DNA from: Halotalea alkalilenta DSM 17697
GTDB lineage: Bacteria > Pseudomonadota > Gammaproteobacteria > Pseudomonadales > Halomonadaceae
DNA: 64,000 nt
Direction of reading: 5' to 3'
Assembly: GCF_000621205.1 (NCBI RefSeq)
Contig: NZ_KK211231.1
Coordinates: 115,623-179,622 of the forward strand
Below the pieces are notes generated by a model. It saw only the letters and a list, made by a program, of their open reading frames with translations. It had not been told where the DNA came from and ran no database searches. The translations under genes were made by a program, and so were the position numbers. Positions 36,321 to 45,668 of this stretch are shown here, piece by piece (position 1 is the stretch's first letter; each line of letters starts with the position of its first letter).

Positions 36321-37199
36321 ATGCGTCCGCTCATGCTTCGTCGTCTCGCCTTTGCTCCTGCCCTTGCCCTTGCGCTCCTCGCCGCTCCGCTGGCCCAGGC
36401 CGCCACTTTCGTCTTCACCGCGATCCCCGATGAAGACGAGACGCGCCTGCAAGAGCGGTTCCAGAAGGTCGCCGACTACCTCTCTGAAGAGCTCGATGTA
36501 GAGGTACGCTTCATACCGGTGAACTCCTACGCGGCGGCGGTCACCGCCTTTCGCAACGACCAAGTGCAGCTGGCCTGGTTCGGCGGTCTCTCAGGGGTGC
36601 AGGCCCGTGAGCGGGTGCCCGGCTCGCAGGCGATCGCCCAGGGCGTCGAAGACGCGGCCTTCACTACTTACTTCATCGCCCACCGCAGCACAGGTCTCGA
36701 GCCTGCGGACACGCTGCCGGAGGAGATCCGTGGTATGACCTTCACCTTCGGTTCGATGGGCTCGACCTCCGGGCGGCTGATGCCTGAATACTACCTGCGC
36801 GAGCGCTTCGGCGTGGCGCCGGACGAGCTCTTCTCGCGGGTCGGCTACAGCGGCAACCATAGCCGCACCGCCTCGCTGGTCGCTTCGGGCGCCTACCAGC
36901 TCGGCGCGCTGAACTACACCGCCTGGGAGAATGAGGTCGAAGCCGGCAACATCGATCCCGAAGCGGTACGGGTGATCTGGCAGACCCCGACCTATCCCGA
37001 CTACCAATGGTCCATTCGCGGCGACGTCGATGCACGCTATGGCGAAGGCTTCACCGACCGGGTGCGCCAGGCCCTGCTCGATATGGACGATCCTGAACTG
37101 CTGGCCAGCTTCCCGCGCGAGGGCTTCATCCCGGCGAGCAACGAGGACTACGCTCCCATCCGCGAAACCGGCATCGCACTGGGCCTGATCGACGAATGA
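36321..37199 (+). CDS. PhnD/selenate-type ABC transporter substrate-binding protein
   Basis: This 292-residue periplasmic protein has a signal peptide ending near LAQA (about residue 27). AIPDEDETRLQERFQKVADY, the pattern QLAWFGG, and FGSMGSTSGRLMPEYYL match the phosphate/phosphite/phosphonate-binding family, most closely the branch annotated in databases as putative selenate ABC transporter. That substrate name is a label without firm proof. It heads a three-gene importer set; its stop overlaps the ATPase start. Confidence 0.82.
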   Translation: MRPLMLRRLAFAPALALALLAAPLAQAATFVFTAIPDEDETRLQERFQKVADYLSEELDVEVRFIPVNSYAAAVTAFRNDQVQLAWFGGLSGVQARERVPGSQAIAQGVEDAAFTTYFIAHRSTGLEPADTLPEEIRGMTFTFGSMGSTSGRLMPEYYLRERFGVAPDELFSRVGYSGNHSRTASLVASGAYQLGALNYTAWENEVEAGNIDPEAVRVIWQTPTYPDYQWSIRGDVDARYGEGFTDRVRQALLDMDDPELLASFPREGFIPASNEDYAPIRETGIALGLIDE

Positions 37200-37849
37200 G
37201 CCAGCTGGCGCTGCACGATGCGACCGCCAGCTACGGCGACCGTGCGGTACTCGGGCCGCTCGACCTGACCCTGGCACCCGGAGAGCGGGTGGCGCTGGTC
37301 GGCAAGAGCGGTGCCGGCAAGTCGACGCTCTTGAGCCTCATGCACACTCACTGGCGGCAACAGGGCGTGGCCCTGATGCCCCAGGAGCTCGGCCTGGTAC
37401 CGACCCTGACGGTGTTCCACAACGTCTTCATCGGTCGCCTGCACACCCATCCGGGCTGGTACAACCTGATCACCCTCGCCCGCCCCTTCAGGCGCGACGT
37501 CGAGGCGGTCATGCCACTGCTGGCGCGCCTCGGTATCGCGGACAAGTGCTGGTCACCGGCAGGTGAACTCTCCGGCGGCCAGCGCCAGCGGGTCGCGGCG
37601 GGCCGTGCGCTGTTCCAGGCGGGCGCTGCGCTGCTCGCCGACGAGCCGGTCTCGGCGCTGGACGGCCCGCAGGCCGAGGTGGTGATGACCGCCCTTACCG
37701 AGGCCTATCCCACCGCCGTGCTGGCGATGCACGACCTGGACCTGGCGCTGCGCTTTTGCGACCGGGTGATCGGTATCAGCGACGGCGCCATCGCCATCGA
37801 CCAGCCCAGCCTCCGGCTCAGCGCCGGGGATCTGCTGGCGCTCTACTGA
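37196..37849 (+). CDS. PhnC-like ABC transporter ATP-binding protein
   Basis: This 217-residue ATPase has Walker A GKSGAGKST, Q-loop MPQELGLVPTLTV, signature LSGGQRQRVAAGRAL, Walker B LLADEPVSALD and H-loop AMHDLDLAL. Four bases overlap the binding-protein gene. It is short compared with most PhnC proteins, consistent with the selenate-annotated branch. Confidence 0.87.
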   Translation: MSQLALHDATASYGDRAVLGPLDLTLAPGERVALVGKSGAGKSTLLSLMHTHWRQQGVALMPQELGLVPTLTVFHNVFIGRLHTHPGWYNLITLARPFRRDVEAVMPLLARLGIADKCWSPAGELSGGQRQRVAAGRALFQAGAALLADEPVSALDGPQAEVVMTALTEAYPTAVLAMHDLDLALRFCDRVIGISDGAIAIDQPSLRLSAGDLLALY

Positions 37850-37861
37850 GCACGCCCCGGG

Positions 37862-39337
37862 ATGCGCTACTCGCCAACCGTCAGAACCACGCTGGGCTTC
37901 ATCGCACTCGCCCTGCTCTGCCTGTGGTTCGCCGATCTGTCGATCACCACCGTCGACCCCTGGCGCGAACTGACCAGGCTGTTCCTCGGCCTGGTGCAAC
38001 CGGACTTCGCCGCGGTGGATTTCGTCGGCGTGGCGATCCTGCGCACGCTGGCGTTCGCCTTCACCGGCGTGGCCCTGGGCGCCGGCGCGGGGCTGCTGCT
38101 GGCGCTGGCATTCCGCTACCGGCTGACGCGCACCCTGTGCGCGTTCGTGCGCGCCATCCATGAACTGTTCTGGGCGCTGATCTTCCTGCAATTCTTCGGC
38201 CTGCACCCGCTCACCGGGGTACTGGCGATCGCCATCCCGTACGCGGGTATCTTCGCCAAGGTCTACGCCGAGATTCTCGACGAGACCGACCCCCACCCCG
38301 CGCGCACGCTGCCCCATGGCACCGGCTGGGTCTCGGGGCTGGCCTTCACCCGGATCAGCCAAGCCTGGCCTCACCTGGTCAGCTACACCTCCTACCGCCT
38401 CGAATGCGGGCTACGCTCCAGCGCGGTGCTCGGCTTCGTCGGCCTGCCGACGCTCGGCTACTACCTCGAGTCCTCGTTCGCCCAGGGCCGCTATGGCTCG
38501 GTGGGGGCGCTGCTGATCCTGTTCTACCTGCTGATAGCGACGATCAGGCTCTGGGTCCGCCCCCGGCTGCTGCCGTTCTACCTGATCGCCGCGCCCTTCC
38601 TGCTCGGCGGCGGCATGCCGATCATGTGGGACAACGTGGCGCGGTTCTTCACCGAGGACATCATTCCCGCGCCGCTGCGCAGGGGCGAAGGCGCAAGCGG
38701 CCTTGGCCCGTGGCTCAGCGACCTGATCTTGCACCAGGCACTGCCAGGCCTCTGGAACACCCTGGTCCTGACCCAGATCGCGCTGGTGCTCACAGGGGCG
38801 CTAGCGATGCTGCTGTTCCCGCTGATCTCGCGGCACTTCACCGGCCGCCTGGGCGGCACCGCGGGACATCTGCTGCTGGTGATCCTGCGCTCGACCCCGG
38901 AGTACCTGCTCGCCTTCATCCTGCTGCAGCTGTGGGGCCCTTCAATGCTGCCGGCGGTAGTGGCGCTGGCGCTGCACAACGGCGGCATCATCGGTCACCT
39001 GCTCGGCCAGCGCAGCAACCAGATCACGCTGCGCGCCGACGCGCCCAGCGGACTGAACCGCTATGCCTATGAGATCGTCCCAAGGCTCTATGGCCCTTTC
39101 CTCGCGCTGCTCTTCTACCGCTGGGAGATCATCATGCGCGAGACCGCGATCCTCGGCATTCTCGGCATTGCCACGCTCGGCTTCTTCGTCAACAGCGCGA
39201 TCCAGGAGATCCGTTTCGATCGCGCCATGGTCCTGATCCTGATCACCGCCCTGCTCAACATCGCAGTCGACATCCTCGCTCGCCGGCTGCGCGCCCACCT
39301 GCGGCTGCGCCATAGCGTCCAGGCCCAGGGCTGCTAG
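37862..39337 (+). CDS. tandem double-domain PhnE-like ABC permease
   Basis: This 491-residue membrane protein contains two permease domains in one chain. The first (about 1-235) has IHELFWALIFLQFFGL and SSAVLGFVGLPTLGYYLE; the second (about 270-480) has LRSTPEYLLAFILLQLWGP and ETAILGILGIATLGFF. The duplicated pattern shows that one gene supplies both halves of the channel. It follows the ATPase by 12 bases. A strong terminator lies just beyond. Confidence 0.82.
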   Translation: MRYSPTVRTTLGFIALALLCLWFADLSITTVDPWRELTRLFLGLVQPDFAAVDFVGVAILRTLAFAFTGVALGAGAGLLLALAFRYRLTRTLCAFVRAIHELFWALIFLQFFGLHPLTGVLAIAIPYAGIFAKVYAEILDETDPHPARTLPHGTGWVSGLAFTRISQAWPHLVSYTSYRLECGLRSSAVLGFVGLPTLGYYLESSFAQGRYGSVGALLILFYLLIATIRLWVRPRLLPFYLIAAPFLLGGGMPIMWDNVARFFTEDIIPAPLRRGEGASGLGPWLSDLILHQALPGLWNTLVLTQIALVLTGALAMLLFPLISRHFTGRLGGTAGHLLLVILRSTPEYLLAFILLQLWGPSMLPAVVALALHNGGIIGHLLGQRSNQITLRADAPSGLNRYAYEIVPRLYGPFLALLFYRWEIIMRETAILGILGIATLGFFVNSAIQEIRFDRAMVLILITALLNIAVDILARRLRAHLRLRHSVQAQGC

Positions 39338-39349
39338 CCCGAAAAGAAG

Positions 39350-39378
39350 AGCCCCGGTCCGCTATGCGGGCCGGGGCT
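39350..39378. terminator. strong terminator between convergent operons
   Basis: A 13-bp stem (AGCCCCGGTCCGC with GCGGGCCGGGGCT, one G-U pair) and a three-base loop. On the minus strand it is followed by TCTTCTTTT, the classic intrinsic form for the importer operon arriving from the right. It may also stop the permease transcript on the plus strand. Confidence 0.75.
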
Positions 39379-39440
39379 CGGCTGCTGCTGGTCTCGATAG
39401 CCGACTGGCGAGGCGGCCTGGGCCTAGGTTCCTTACCAGG

Positions 39441-41078
39441 CTAGGCAACGTTCTCATTGTCGCCGGCGGCAGGCCGCTCGAGCCGCTCCTCGAGCCAGCC
39501 GATACGCAGCTCGGGTACCGCGCTGAGCAGGTCGCGAATGTAGCCACCAGGGGGATCGTTCAACAGCCCCTCGAGCGCTCCCTGGTACACCACGTCACCG
39601 TCCTTGATCACCGCTACCCGGTCGGCGATCTGGCGCAGTACCGCCAGGTCGTGGGTAATGAACAAATAGGCCACCCCGCTCTCTCGCTGTACGCGACGCA
39701 GGAGTGCCAGCACTCCCTGGGCGACCAGCGGGTCCAGCGCCGAGGTCGGTTCGTCGCAGACGATCAACCTCGGCTCGGCGGCCAGGGCGCGGGCGATGCA
39801 CACCCGCTGCTTCTGTCCGCCGGAGAGGCCGGCGGGATAGCGCTCGAGCAGCTCCACCCCGAGCTCCACCTGGGCCATCAACTCGCGCAGCCTCGCCCGG
39901 CGCTGGGGCGCGTTCAGCGTGGTGAAACAGCACAGCGCGCGCTCTATCTGCCGGCCGATCTTCTGCCTGGGGTTGAGCGCGCTGTCCGGCGACTGGTGAA
40001 TCAGCTGAACGGCGCGCAGCTGCTCGCGGCTGCGCTGATCGAGGCCGGCCGGCAGCGTCTCGCCCCCAAGCCTGAGGCGCCCCTGGCGCGGCCTGAGCAG
40101 ACCGCAGATCACCCGGCCCAGCGTCGACTTGCCTGAACCCGATTCGCCGATGACGCCGAGCGTACTGCCCTCCTCCAGCCCAAGCGATACCTGCTTGAGC
40201 ACCGAGCGTTTGGCATAGTCGAGACTGACACCCTCGACCTCGAGCAGGCGCGCAGGCCGTTCCGGATCAAGCGCCGGGAGCGCCGCCAACGGCGCGCTCG
40301 GCGCCTGGGCGGCGAGCAGCTCGCGGGTATAGGCCGCGCGCGGCGCTTGAATGACCTGCTCGGCATCGCCGTACTCCACGCAGCGGCCGTGCCGCAGCAC
40401 CATGATCTTTTGCGCCAGCTGGGCGACCACCGCCAGGTCGTGGCTGATGTAGATCGCCGCCACCCCATAGCGTCGAATCACCTCGGCGATCGCGGCCAGC
40501 ACCCCTAGCTGGGTGGTCACATCCAGCGCCGTGGTCGGCTCGTCAAAGATCAAAAGCTCCGGCCCCGCACACAGCGCCATGGCGATCATCGCGCGCTGCA
40601 GCTGGCCACCCGACACCTGGTGGGGGTAGCGGGCGTAGAAAGTTTCCGGCTGCGGCAGGCCCAGCTCTCGGAATAGCTCCAGCGCCTTGGCCCGCGCCTG
40701 GTCGCGGCGCAGCAGGCCGTGGCGATAGGCCACCTCGATGACCTGCTCGCCGATCGGCAGGGCGGGATTGAAGGCGGCACTGGCGGACTGCGCGACGTAG
40801 GCGATCTTGCTGCCGCGAAGGCGGCGCAGCCCCCGCTCGTCCAGGCGCAGCAGGTCACTGCCGCGAAAGCTCACCACGCCACCGGCGACGCGCATGCCTG
40901 GGCGGCAGCTGCCCAGGGCGGCGAGGCCGATGGTCGACTTGCCCGCCCCCGACTCGCCGATCAGCCCCAGCACCTCGCCGCTCTCGAGCGTGAAAGAGAC
41001 CCGATCGACCACCGAACGCGCGTCGTTTTCAGCAGCGACGATATGCAGCGCCTCGATCCGTAGCAGAGGTTCAGCCAT
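39441..41078 (-). CDS. peptide/nickel-type ABC transporter ATPase, fused double domain (DppD-DppF)
   Basis: This 545-residue protein contains two full ATPase domains: Walker [10 protein letters not shown] then GESGSGKST; signatures [15 protein letters not shown] and [15 protein letters not shown]; Walker [13 protein letters not shown] and [12 protein letters not shown]. Such fusions combine the DppD and DppF roles. I chose ATG 41078, which overlaps the permease stop by 8 bases. It ends the operon before a strong terminator. Substrates of this family include peptides, nickel, opines and glutathione. Confidence 0.88.
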   Translation of the reverse strand: MAEPLLRIEALHIVAAENDARSVVDRVSFTLESGEVLGLIGESGAGKSTIGLAALGSCRPGMRVAGGVVSFRGSDLLRLDERGLRRLRGSKIAYVAQSASAAFNPALPIGEQVIEVAYRHGLLRRDQARAKALELFRELGLPQPETFYARYPHQVSGGQLQRAMIAMALCAGPELLIFDEPTTALDVTTQLGVLAAIAEVIRRYGVAAIYISHDLAVVAQLAQKIMVLRHGRCVEYGDAEQVIQAPRAAYTRELLAAQAPSAPLAALPALDPERPARLLEVEGVSLDYAKRSVLKQVSLGLEEGSTLGVIGESGSGKSTLGRVICGLLRPRQGRLRLGGETLPAGLDQRSREQLRAVQLIHQSPDSALNPRQKIGRQIERALCCFTTLNAPQRRARLRELMAQVELGVELLERYPAGLSGGQKQRVCIARALAAEPRLIVCDEPTSALDPLVAQGVLALLRRVQRESGVAYLFITHDLAVLRQIADRVAVIKDGDVVYQGALEGLLNDPPGGYIRDLLSAVPELRIGWLEERLERPAAGDNENVA

Positions 41079-41979
41079 TTTTCTCGCCCACCCCTTCAGC
41101 ATCCGCCGCCTGCACGTCGACCGCGCTCGATACCGGCAGCGCCGCGGACAGACCCGGCACGCGCGGCCTGGCACCAGGCGTCGAGCGCCGACTCAGTACC
41201 CCATCCACGATGACATTGATGCACACCGCCAGGCAGGCGAGCGCCAGACCTGGCAGCAGCGCGGCCCAGACGCCAAAGATGATGCCGTCTTTGTTTTCGC
41301 GGGCGAGTCCGCCCCAGTCAGGCGTCGGCGGCTGAATCCCCAGGCCGAGGAAGGAGAGTGCGGAGAGAAACAGCATGATGAAGATGAAGCGCATGGCGAA
41401 CTCGGCCAGCAGCACCGTCAGGGCATTGGGAAAAATCTCTCGCCACAGAATCCAGCGCAGCCGCTCGCCGCGCAGCCGCGCCACCTCGACGAAGCCCTGG
41501 GTGGAAATATCCATCGCCAGCGATCTGGCCACGCGCATGACGCGATTGGCTTCGATCAGCCCCAGCACAAGGATGATCATCGGCAGCGTCTTGGGCAACA
41601 GGGAGAGGACGATGAGCGCCCAGATCAGCGTGGGTATCGACATCACCACGTCGCTGCAGCGGCAAATCAGCTGATCGATCCAGCCCCCCCGCAAACCGGC
41701 GATGAAACCGAGCAGCACCCCCAGGGCAAAGGCGATCAGCGCCGCGGCCAGGGTCACCACCAGCGATATGCGCGTGCCCCAGATCAGCCGCGACAGCAGG
41801 TCGCGGCCCAGGTTGTCCGTCCCGAGCCAAGCGCTCTGGGAAGGAGCGGCCCAGGAGAACCCGACCACTTGATCCGGCGGATAGGGCGCAAGCCAAGGCG
41901 CCAGCAGCGTGCAGGCGAGAAACAGGCAGAGCCCTGCGGCAGCGACCAGCTCGGCGGCTGTCAGATGCTTAATCGACAT
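41071..41979 (-). CDS. peptide/nickel-type ABC permease (DppC-like)
   Basis: This 302-residue inner-membrane protein has LGTDNLGRDLLSRLIWGTRISL, the hallmark of DppC/OppC/NikC, several hydrophobic spans and the coupling loop around EVARLRGERLRWILWREIFPN. The C terminus carries an extra hydrophilic tail. I chose ATG 41979, overlapping the upstream permease by 11 bases. Confidence 0.88.
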   Translation of the reverse strand: MSIKHLTAAELVAAAGLCLFLACTLLAPWLAPYPPDQVVGFSWAAPSQSAWLGTDNLGRDLLSRLIWGTRISLVVTLAAALIAFALGVLLGFIAGLRGGWIDQLICRCSDVVMSIPTLIWALIVLSLLPKTLPMIILVLGLIEANRVMRVARSLAMDISTQGFVEVARLRGERLRWILWREIFPNALTVLLAEFAMRFIFIMLFLSALSFLGLGIQPPTPDWGGLARENKDGIIFGVWAALLPGLALACLAVCINVIVDGVLSRRSTPGARPRVPGLSAALPVSSAVDVQAADAEGVGEKNG

Positions 41980-42952
41980 GGCGCAGCCTAGGATTGGCCA
42001 GTATCGAGAGCAGGTCCGCCAGCAGGTTGAGCGCGATATAGACGGCGGCAAGGACCAGGCCGCAGGCCTGGATCACGGGAATGTCGCGCTTGCTGATCCC
42101 ATCGATCATGTATTGGCCCAGACCAGGATAGACGAAGACGTTTTCGACGATCACCACCCCGACGATCAGATAGGCCAGATTCAGCATGATCACATTGATG
42201 ATCGGCGGCCAGGCGTTGGGCAGCACATGGCAGCGGAGCACGCACCAGGGAGAGAGCCCCTTGAGCCTTGCGGTCTCCACGTAGCTCTCCTGTTGAATCG
42301 CCAGCAGCGCCGCCCGGGTCATGTTGGCCATGTGCCCGAGCACCGCCAGGATCAGGGTGAAACAGGGCAGCGCGATGAAATAGAGCCGGGTGGAGAGTGG
42401 CATCTCGCCGAAGACCGCGGCGCTGCTTGGCAGCCAGCCGAGCCAGATGGCAAAGACCAGAATCAGCAGATAGCCCGAAAAGAACTCTGGCAGCGATACC
42501 GCGGCCCGGGTCAGGGCATTGAGCCCCCGATCCAAGACGCTCCCCCGGTGGAGGGCCGACCAAAGCCCGATCAGCAGCGCCAGGGGCACCGCAATCAGCG
42601 CCGTGCAGCCGGCCAGGAACAGCGTATTGTTCAGCCGATACGCAAGGGCCGCGGCGATCGGCTGGCCGCTGCTGAAGCTCACCCCGAAGTCGCCACGCAG
42701 CATGCCTCCCAGCCAGCTCAGATAGCGTGAGAGGGCCGGCTGGTCGAGCCCCAGCCGCAGCTCCAGCTGCTGACGCGCAGCCGGCGTGGCGGACTGCCCG
42801 AGGATGGCGCTGGCAGCGTCCCCCGGCAGCAGCTGGATGCCGGCGAAGATCAGCATGGAGACCACCAGCAGCATCAGCAGGCTCAGCGCCAGGCGCGTAC
42901 CGATCAGCCTCGGCAGCGGCCTTCGGGCGGCGTCGATCCAGGCGCTGACCAT
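41969..42952 (-). CDS. peptide/nickel-type ABC permease (DppB-like)
   Basis: This 327-residue permease has an N-terminal transmembrane segment, LLPGDAASAILGQSATP (DppB-type periplasmic region), the coupling loop ETARLKGLSPWCVLRCHVLPN and VVIVENVFVYPGLGQYMIDGI near the C terminus. It partners the DppC-like permease. Confidence 0.88.
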   Translation of the reverse strand: MVSAWIDAARRPLPRLIGTRLALSLLMLLVVSMLIFAGIQLLPGDAASAILGQSATPAARQQLELRLGLDQPALSRYLSWLGGMLRGDFGVSFSSGQPIAAALAYRLNNTLFLAGCTALIAVPLALLIGLWSALHRGSVLDRGLNALTRAAVSLPEFFSGYLLILVFAIWLGWLPSSAAVFGEMPLSTRLYFIALPCFTLILAVLGHMANMTRAALLAIQQESYVETARLKGLSPWCVLRCHVLPNAWPPIINVIMLNLAYLIVGVVIVENVFVYPGLGQYMIDGISKRDIPVIQACGLVLAAVYIALNLLADLLSILANPRLRHVD

Positions 42953-42956
42953 TTGC

Positions 42957-44507
42957 CTATGCCTCTAGCCAGGCTTTCTCGGCGGCGCGATTGCCGCTGA
43001 GCGGAAAGCCTGGCGTCGCGGTAATACCCTTGACCCGGGCACTGCTGGCATCCAGCGAGTCGGCGTAGAGCGGGATGATCGTGCTGCTCTGGTTGACCAG
43101 AACCTCTTGAATGTCGTGATAGAGCTGTCTGCGCCGCTGCTCATCCGCCTCGCCGCGGGCCGCGCTCACCAGGGCATCAAAAGACGGCACCTGCCAAAAC
43201 GATTCGTTCCAGGCCGCGCCGCTGGTGAATACCATCGACAGCAGGCCGTCGGCGCTGGGACGGTTGCTCCAGTTGGAGGTGACGAACACATGCTTGCGCC
43301 AGACGTTTTCCCAATAACCATCATCCGGTACCCGCTCGACCTGCAGCTCGATCCCCGCCCGGCGCGCGGACTGCTGGTAGAGCTGCGCCGCATCGATACT
43401 GCCGGGAAAGCCGGCGTCCGCCGCGGAAAGCCTCAGCGGTCCTGAAAATCCCGCCTTCTGCCAATGGAAGCGCGCGCGGTCCGGATCGTATGGCCGCTGT
43501 GGCAGGTCGGCGGCGAAATAGGCATTGGAGGGAAAGACGGGGTTGTCATTACCCAGGCTGGCGTAGCCGCCCAGCACGTTGTCGATGATCTGCTGCCGGT
43601 CGATGGCGTACTTCAGCGCCAGGCGTGCATCCAGATTGTCGAAGGGCGCCTGATTGGAAAGCCCGGGCAGGGTGAATATCTGGCTATCCCGGGTGCGCAG
43701 GAGGCGGATATTGGGCATGCTTTCGAGCCGGCCGACGACACGTTTCTCGACCCGGTTGATCAGCTGCACCGAACCGCTGACCAGCGCGGCTACCCGGGCG
43801 GTGGCATCGTTCATGGCCAGCGTCTCGACCGAGTCGACATGGCCCCGCGCCGGGTTCCAGTGGTCTGGATTGCGCCTGACCAGGGTACGCACCCCGGGCT
43901 GGAAGTTCTCCAGAATGAAAGCGCCCGTGCCGATGCCCTTGGCGAAATCTTCATTCTCGGCCGTCACCACGAAGTGCACGGAGGCCAGCAGGCTGATGAA
44001 ATCGACATCGGGCGTGGCCAGACTAATGGTCACCTGATGACTGCCGGTCGCCTCGATCGCCGTCACCGGATCCAGGTAGACCTTGACCGGAGAGCTCGAA
44101 TCGGGCGTGCGGTGATAGTTGAGCGAATAGACGACGTCGCTTGCCGTCAGCTTGCGTCCGTCATGGAAAAGCACGTCCTCGCGCAGGTCGATCACCCAGC
44201 TTCTACCACGATCCGGGCTCTCCCAGGCACGCGCCAGGGAGGGGACCAGTGCGCCATTTTCGTCGATCTCGAGCAAATTGTTGAACAGCTGACTGCCGAC
44301 GAAATACATGTAGGTCTCGAACCAAAAAGCGGGATCGAGCCGGTCGCTGCTCGACGCATTATCGATCCCGACGATCAGGTGACCGCCTTTTTTTGGCTCG
44401 CCCTCGCCCTGGGAGGCCTGGGCGGAAGAAAAGGGCAGCGAAGTACCCAGCGCGGCGCCAATGCCCATGGCACTGACGCCTTCGATGAAGCGACGGCGTG
44501 AAATCAT
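42957..44507 (-). CDS. peptide/nickel-type ABC substrate-binding protein with Tat signal
   Basis: This 516-residue family 5 binding protein has a signal sequence ISRRRFIEGVSAMGIGAALG with a twin-arginine motif, suggesting folded export by Tat. The body has LVPSLARAWESPDRG, WVIDLREDVLFHDGRKLTA and VQLINRVEKR. I chose ATG 44507, after AGGAACT; two in-frame TTG codons just upstream are unlikely starts. It lies directly behind a homocysteine S-methyltransferase gene; the ligand is unknown. Confidence 0.88.
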   Translation of the reverse strand: MISRRRFIEGVSAMGIGAALGTSLPFSSAQASQGEGEPKKGGHLIVGIDNASSSDRLDPAFWFETYMYFVGSQLFNNLLEIDENGALVPSLARAWESPDRGRSWVIDLREDVLFHDGRKLTASDVVYSLNYHRTPDSSSPVKVYLDPVTAIEATGSHQVTISLATPDVDFISLLASVHFVVTAENEDFAKGIGTGAFILENFQPGVRTLVRRNPDHWNPARGHVDSVETLAMNDATARVAALVSGSVQLINRVEKRVVGRLESMPNIRLLRTRDSQIFTLPGLSNQAPFDNLDARLALKYAIDRQQIIDNVLGGYASLGNDNPVFPSNAYFAADLPQRPYDPDRARFHWQKAGFSGPLRLSAADAGFPGSIDAAQLYQQSARRAGIELQVERVPDDGYWENVWRKHVFVTSNWSNRPSADGLLSMVFTSGAAWNESFWQVPSFDALVSAARGEADEQRRRQLYHDIQEVLVNQSSTIIPLYADSLDASSARVKGITATPGFPLSGNRAAEKAWLEA

Positions 44508-44520
44508 CAACAAAGAGTTC

Positions 44521-45427
44521 CTATCGGGTGCTGGACGGATGCGATTCGAACGCAGCGCTCAGGCAGGCAATGTGTTCCGGTCCAATGCCGCAGCAGCCGC
44601 CAACCATGCTGGCACCCAGGGTCGACCCACTGCTGTGCCCACGCCAGGTAGCCCTGCGGATCGGTATCAGCGCGCAGCCGGCTGAGCCCCACGTTGGCGC
44701 CGCCGGTGGAGTCCCCCGGTTCGAAGGCGTTGGCATAGACGCCCAGTTCGAGCCCTGTCGCGGCGCGGGCCTCGGCCACCGCCGGCGCCATCACCTCGGG
44801 GCGGCTGCAGTTGAACAGCAGCGCCTCGGCGTGCAGACGCTCGGCGGCCTGCGCCGCCGCGGTGACCGACTCGCCGCTGCGAAGAGATGCCCTACCCTGC
44901 ACCAGCTCGTCGGCCAGGGTGAAGGAGATCCACAGAGGCCTGGGATCGTCGCCCAGCACTTCGCGCACCAGCTCGACCTCGGCGATGGAACTCTGGGTTT
45001 CCGCCAGCCAGATATCCACATGGGGCCTGAGTCCCGCGATGATGACCTCGAGGATGCGCCTCGCCGCCTCGGGCTCGAACAGATCGGGACGATAAGAACC
45101 CAGTGCAGGTGGCAACGAGCCGGCCACCTGCACGGGATGGGCGGCGCAGTCGGCCGCCTCGCGGGCCAGACGGCCTGCGAGCTCGACCAGCGCCAAGCCA
45201 AGGTGTTCGAAGCGCTCCTGGCCGATATGAAAGGGCACCACGGCGTAGCTATTGGTGGTGATCACCTGCGCACCGGCGTCGATGAAAGCGCGGTGGGCCT
45301 GCGACACGAAGGACGGCGCCTCGATGAGCGCCAAAGCCGACCATTCCGGCTGCTTGAACGGCGCGCCGCTGCGGGCCAGCTCTCGCCCCAGGCCACCGTC
45401 GATGATGCGCACACTGCTTGTATTCAT
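44521..45427 (-). pseudogene. homocysteine S-methyltransferase, frameshifted near its C terminus
   Basis: The N-terminal part has IDGGLGRELARSG, ALALIEAP, VITTNSYAV and LLFNCSRPEV (first zinc Cys), the MmuM/BHMT homocysteine methyltransferase pattern. As read, the frame then gives a meaningless tail and stops at 44507, overlapping the binding-protein start. Dropping one C from the CCC at about 44619-44621 restores VDLGASMVGGCCGIGPEHIA, with the two zinc cysteines, and a stop at 44521. So the gene is either newly broken or contains a sequencing error. It leads the importer operon; the intact enzyme would make methionine from homocysteine and a methyl donor. Confidence 0.8.
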
Positions 45428-45668
45428 TGAATCCGCCCTGGCGATTTTTGACCCGATGGCGCACGAGTTCAGCGCCGGAATCTACCAGAGGGCCGACTGA
45501 GGCTATAAGATTTTTTTCGTATGTGAATATCACCGATGAGCGCTGGTGGGGGCGGTACCGCGGCCAGTGGCGACCACCCGACAGGGGGGCGCTGAACGGC
45601 TATTCTGCACAGCTCAATCGATCGGATATCGCCCCCGGCCCGCCTTTGGCGAGCCGGGGCGGGTGGGG
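45428..45668. other. 241-base gap between the methyltransferase gene and nuoN
   Basis: No gene is seen. It includes the short dyad GTGAATATCAC at 45524-45534 and an ATTTTTTT run at 45509-45517 in the likely promoter area of the methyltransferase operon, plus the hairpin behind nuoN. Confidence 0.4.
45633..45659 (-). terminator. hairpin behind the nuo operon
   Basis: CCCCGGCCCGCC pairs with GGCGAGCCGGGG (one G-U pair) around TTT, 10 bases past the nuoN stop. There is no T-run, but the position at the end of the 13-gene operon supports a terminator role. Confidence 0.5.

Noticed and set aside
45520..45540. CRP-like site near GTGAATATCAC
   Set aside because: The spacer between GTGA and TCAC is three bases instead of six, so it does not fit CRP.
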